Below are positions 51,627 to 54,828 of a stretch of DNA of 54,828 nt, in pieces. Source of the DNA: an uncultured Bacteroidales bacterium (GTDB lineage Bacteria; Bacteroidota; Bacteroidia; Bacteroidales; Muribaculaceae); assembly GCA_900542185.1 (NCBI GenBank), contig UQMZ01000025.1, positions 1 through 54,828 on the forward strand, written 5' to 3'. Made by a program: the position numbers and the translations under genes. Under the pieces are notes generated by a model, which saw only the letters and a list, made by a program, of their open reading frames with translations, ran no database searches and was not told where the DNA came from. Each line of letters begins with the position of its first letter. Position 1 is the stretch's first letter.

Positions 51627-51749
51627 CAGCATCCTTATCCGTTCAGATCCTTTTATTGATGCGGTGTCCCGCACGACTGCGTTCTTTAAAACAGACTTAA
51701 CTATGCTTATAATTCCCTCCAAATTCCGGGCCGTCTTTTGCATCGTTGT

Positions 51750-53657
51750 TCACCGTCCAATCAACAGCAACAGCACGCTGATGTCGGCGGGGCTTACCCC
51801 CGGGATTCGCGACGCCTGCCCTACCGTACGCGGACGGATCTTCGTCAGCTTCTGTCGGGCCTCCGTGGAGATTGCCTCCATCTTGCCGAAGTCTATCCCC
51901 GCCGGAATCCGGACATCCTCAAGACGCTTCTGTTTGTCGGCCATCTCTGCCTCGCGGGATATGTAGCCGGAATATTTTATCAGTATCTCGGCTGCCTGCA
52001 CTATCTCCTTGCGACGCGCTCCGTCATGCGGGGCATCCACCTTCCCTATCCTATCGACAAGCATCGGCAGATGCTCGGCAAGAGTGTAGAATGTTATCTG
52101 CGGTCGGCGAACCAAATCTGCGACCTTGACGCTGGCAGTTAGCGGCGACGTTCCCAACGACTCCAGCCAGGCGTTTAACTCAGGGGCCGATTTTACGTTG
52201 GTGTTCTCTGCCCATTTGATAAATTCGTCGCGCTGACGCTTCTTATCCATCATCGCTTCGTAGCGTTCTTTCGACGCAAGGCCGACTTCGTAGCCGATTG
52301 GAGTCAGGCGCATATCGGCGTCATCCTGACGCAGCAGGATTCTGTATTCTGCGCGCGAGGTAAACATACGATATGGTTCATCCACTCCCTTAGTTACCAG
52401 GTCGTCGATAAGAACTCCGATATATGCCTGGTCTCGTCCCAGTATCAGTGGCTCACGCCCGGCGGCGCTTCTTGCCGCATTCACTCCTGCAATTAGTCCC
52501 TGTGCGGCGGCCTCCTCATAGCCCGTCGTACCGTTGATCTGCCCTGCGAAATAGAGACCCTTCACAAGTTTTGTCTCCAGCGAATGGTTCAGTTGCGTAG
52601 GGTCGAAATAGTCGTATTCTATGGCGTAGCCCGGACGGTAAAGCTGCACGTTTTCCAGTCCGGGTACATGCTGCAAGGCTTCGACCTGGACACGCCAGGG
52701 CATCGAGCTGGAGAAGCCGTTGATGTAATATTCCTCGGTTGTCTCACCTTCCGGTTCGAGGAAAAGCTGATGCGAATCCTTGTCTGCGAAGGTCACGAGT
52801 TTGGTCTCGATACTGGGGCAGTAGCGGGGTCCGACACTGTGTATGTCGCCGTTGTACATCGGCGATTCGTCAAGGTGGTCGGTTATCTCTTTATGGCATT
52901 CCGGGTTGGTACGCACTATCCAGCAGGGGCGCTGCTGAAGGGTTCGTTTCACCGCCGGAAGGAAAGAAAACTTCTCCCAATCTTCGTTGTCGCCATGCTG
53001 TATCTCAGCCTTTGCGAAGTCTATGGAACGGCCGTCGATACGAGCCGGAGTACCGGTTTTCATACGCCCCGAGATGAATCCTAAAGCCTTCAGCTGCTCT
53101 GTCAGACCCACGCTGTTTTGCTCGGAGATACGTCCTCCGGGAAGCTTTGTCGGGCCGAAATGCATCAGTCCGTTCAGGAAAGTTCCGTTTGTCAGGACCA
53201 CTTTTTTGGCCTTGAATTCTATGCCGAGGGCAGTAACGACACCGACTGCCCGGGGGCCATTTTCACCGTTTTCTATCAGGAGTCCCGTCACGTTGTCCTG
53301 GAACATATCAAGGTTCCGAGTGCTCTCTAAGACGCTGCGCCAGTGGCTTATGTACTTCTCGCGATCGCTCTGCACACGGGGCGACCACACGGCGGGACCT
53401 TTGGAGCGGTTCAGCATACGGAACTGTATTGCCGTCCGGTCGGCGGCGATGCCCATTTCTCCTCCAAGCGCATCTATCTCTCTGACAATCTGCCCCTTGG
53501 CTATACCTCCGATAGCAGGATTACACGACATCTGCGCCACTCGGTTCATATCGAGTGTCACAAGCAGAGTCTTGGCGCCCACACGGGCCGAAGCCACGCT
53601 TGCCTCGCAACCGGCATGGCCTCCCCCGACCACTATAACATCATATTCAAACCTCAT
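51750..53657 (-). CDS. mnmG: tRNA uridine-5-carboxymethylaminomethyl modification enzyme MnmG (GidA)
   Basis: MnmG with MnmE (not in the window) modifies wobble uridine of several tRNAs. The FAD-binding motif VVVGGGHAGCEASVASARVG opens the protein. NPAIGGIAKGQIVREIDALG follows, and the C-terminal domain has ARRKEIVQAAEILIKYSGYI. At 635 residues it is normal. The gene lies 45 bases after ybeY and 236 bases before apt. Confidence 0.96.
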   Translation of the reverse strand: MRFEYDVIVVGGGHAGCEASVASARVGAKTLLVTLDMNRVAQMSCNPAIGGIAKGQIVREIDALGGEMGIAADRTAIQFRMLNRSKGPAVWSPRVQSDREKYISHWRSVLESTRNLDMFQDNVTGLLIENGENGPRAVGVVTALGIEFKAKKVVLTNGTFLNGLMHFGPTKLPGGRISEQNSVGLTEQLKALGFISGRMKTGTPARIDGRSIDFAKAEIQHGDNEDWEKFSFLPAVKRTLQQRPCWIVRTNPECHKEITDHLDESPMYNGDIHSVGPRYCPSIETKLVTFADKDSHQLFLEPEGETTEEYYINGFSSSMPWRVQVEALQHVPGLENVQLYRPGYAIEYDYFDPTQLNHSLETKLVKGLYFAGQINGTTGYEEAAAQGLIAGVNAARSAAGREPLILGRDQAYIGVLIDDLVTKGVDEPYRMFTSRAEYRILLRQDDADMRLTPIGYEVGLASKERYEAMMDKKRQRDEFIKWAENTNVKSAPELNAWLESLGTSPLTASVKVADLVRRPQITFYTLAEHLPMLVDRIGKVDAPHDGARRKEIVQAAEILIKYSGYISREAEMADKQKRLEDVRIPAGIDFGKMEAISTEARQKLTKIRPRTVGQASRIPGVSPADISVLLLLIGR

Positions 53658-53702
53658 AGGGTTATCTTTGATTATCGAATATTATGGTTCGTATATGTAC
53701 TA

Positions 53703-54140
53703 TTAAAGGAGCAGCGACGGCGGCCACATATTGAGGGCGGCGTTCTCGGCAGCTTCCATTATCTCGCGCTCGCCGGGGCCCTTGTCGTTGATGCCTACCA
53801 GGTGCAGCACGCCGTGGATTATGACACGCATCAGTTCGCGACTGTATGGCTGTCCGAGTCCTTCCGCATTTGACCTGACCGTATCGAGCGAGATATGCAT
53901 CTCACCGCACAGCTTACCGTCACGACCGTAGTCGAAGGTTATGATGTCGGTATAATAATCATGGCCCAATGCCTGGATGTTCGACTCCAGGATTCCGGCA
54001 TCGTCCATAAATAAATAGGAGAGACGGTGCACGGTGCAGCCGTGACTTTGGGCCACGGCGTTGATCCAGTTGCGCACCTCGCGCCAGTCGAGGTCCGGCA
54101 TCTCCACATTCTGCGTTTCAAATTCTATGCGCGGTGTCAT
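53703..54140 (-). CDS. ybeY: Endoribonuclease YbeY (rRNA maturation)
   Basis: YbeY is a zinc RNase acting on 16S rRNA 3' maturation and ribosome quality control. The metal-site motif HGVLHLVGINDKGPGE is close to H-G-x-L-H-L-x-G-x-D, with the usual third His replaced by Asp (ND), as in many Bacteroidales homologs. The frame is open to 54248, but the promoter at 54187-54217 places the start downstream; the ATG at 54140 (MTPRIEFETQNVEMPDLDW) is preferred, giving 145 residues. The gene is first in line before mnmG. Confidence 0.92.
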   Translation of the reverse strand: MTPRIEFETQNVEMPDLDWREVRNWINAVAQSHGCTVHRLSYLFMDDAGILESNIQALGHDYYTDIITFDYGRDGKLCGEMHISLDTVRSNAEGLGQPYSRELMRVIIHGVLHLVGINDKGPGEREIMEAAENAALNMWPPSLLL

Positions 54141-54186
54141 ATTGAAATTTTCGCTGTCAGCAAGCATTGCTGACAGCATTAACTTG

Positions 54187-54217
54187 CAAATGTAGTAAAA
54201 AAGGCACAAATAATCAA
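54187..54217 (-). promoter_or_regulatory. ybeY promoter
   Basis: TTG (54217-54215), 20 bases, TACATTTG (54194-54187) on the minus strand. It rules out the long frame start at 54248. Confidence 0.65.
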
Positions 54218-54248
54218 CGCCAATTTTCCGAATTGTTGCGCAGTGCAA

Positions 54249-54828
54249 TAAATAGCCCCGATTCCATTTATTTGGCGAATCGGATGCACCATGTCTATAA
54301 CGTTTATTCCTCGCTGATTATTAACGCATTGTTTGGTTCTTAACACCAAATTAAGGCTCTGAGATTCTGACAAACGCCCTGTTTCGGCCAGTTATCAAGC
54401 GATTTTCGTCTTCTCACGCCGTTTTTGAGAGAGAAGAAAAACTGACAGCAGCGTCGCTGAAGCTCCGACCCGAAACAAAAGACTGACGGCACTCTTCAAA
54501 ACAAAAGACCTATTATCCCCATCCCCGCAGCGCATAGTAACACCGGATCTCCGGGAGAGCGCATGAAGCACGAACTAAAGAACTCTTGAAAAATCCGCCC
54601 ATCGTGGTGTTAACGAGAAACAACTTCTCCGAAGCAATACTTGAACTACTAATTCCATCACTTGCCCTGCCGCCAACATAGTGGCGTGGACACTCCGTGC
54701 CGCGCACAACAACGGACTAAAGTCAGAATACTTTTTAGGTCCGGTACAAGTTCGGAAGTGCAATCGCGCCATATTGCTCCATAAAAAGTAGACACTGAAT
54801 GGCAGAAAAATAGTCGATAGTTGTTATC
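54249..54828. other. 580-base gap at the window end
   Basis: No recognisable gene, RNA or repeat was found. Two overlapping minus-strand frames (64-65 codons) read like chance frames. A single near-match to a DnaA box (TTATCCCCA at ~54513) is not enough to suggest an origin. A gene could begin beyond the window edge. Confidence 0.4.

Noticed and set aside
54249..54828. Origin of replication at the window end
   Set aside because: Only one near-match to a DnaA box, no cluster and no AT-rich unwinding region, despite the parS-like site 2.6 kb away.

Overview
The window looks like a chromosomal segment of a gut-type Bacteroidales bacterium. Promoters follow the Bacteroidetes pattern (a TTG or TTTG box, 19-21 bases, then TAnnTTTG) rather than the sigma70 -35/-10 pattern. 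The genes include SPASM/C39 peptide clusters, BACON lipoproteins, TonB-dependent receptors with lipoprotein partners, fused KorA and an mnmG-apt-uvrC run. The fairly high GC of the core genes and the gene content would fit Muribaculaceae, but that family assignment is inference.

Layout, left to right. 1-3860: end of a probable defence locus, with a DUF4062-STAND ATPase and the first 29 codons of a TIR protein. 3986-5193: a REP-associated (HUH) tyrosine transposase with an extra C-terminal domain, beside a perfect 20-bp inverted repeat. 5194-10745: operon Na/Pi transporter, manC, DUF4369 lipoprotein, comM. 10866-12718: folA and a glycosyltransferase. 12749-14752: gyrB. 14861-15521: MntA/HepT toxin-antitoxin pair. 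15611-26327: seven same-strand genes (deoC, a secreted-type phosphodiesterase, a TonB-dependent receptor, two surface lipoproteins, a secreted endonuclease I, thyA) that read as an extracellular DNA capture and use locus. 26601-28552: an AAA ATPase behind three tandem palindromes, and ruvC. 29019-34029: a ribosomally made, modified peptide (RiPP) cluster. 34272-38804: a second endonuclease I and korAB. 38926-39135: tRNA-Thr and the 4.5S SRP RNA, sharing one promoter. 39233-42912: rnr and a C1 peptidase. 42984-44816: an AT-rich RloA/RloB (AbiL-like) defence pair bracketed by related terminator repeats. 45000-48990: BACON lipoprotein, VOC protein, acyltransferase, AraC regulator. 48980-54140: uvrC, apt, a perfect parS-like palindrome, mnmG, ybeY.

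The two most interesting systems are these. (1) The RiPP operon: periplasmic thioredoxin, two Cys-rich double-glycine precursor peptides, a radical SAM/SPASM enzyme and a C39-peptidase ABC exporter. They are packed with 4- and 34-base overlaps behind one good promoter, so they probably make and export a thioether- or otherwise modified Cys-rich peptide. (2) The DNA-use operon: a secreted nuclease would cut DNA, lipoproteins sharing a C-terminal module would hold the fragments, the receptor would import them, the phosphodiesterase would trim them, and DeoC would feed the sugar to glycolysis. The same C-terminal module is fused directly to the second endonuclease I at 34272-35849, which links the two loci. 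Three defence-like cassettes (STAND/TIR, MntA/HepT, RloAB) sit between housekeeping genes.

All functions come from recognising motifs in the translated sequence. No database search was possible.
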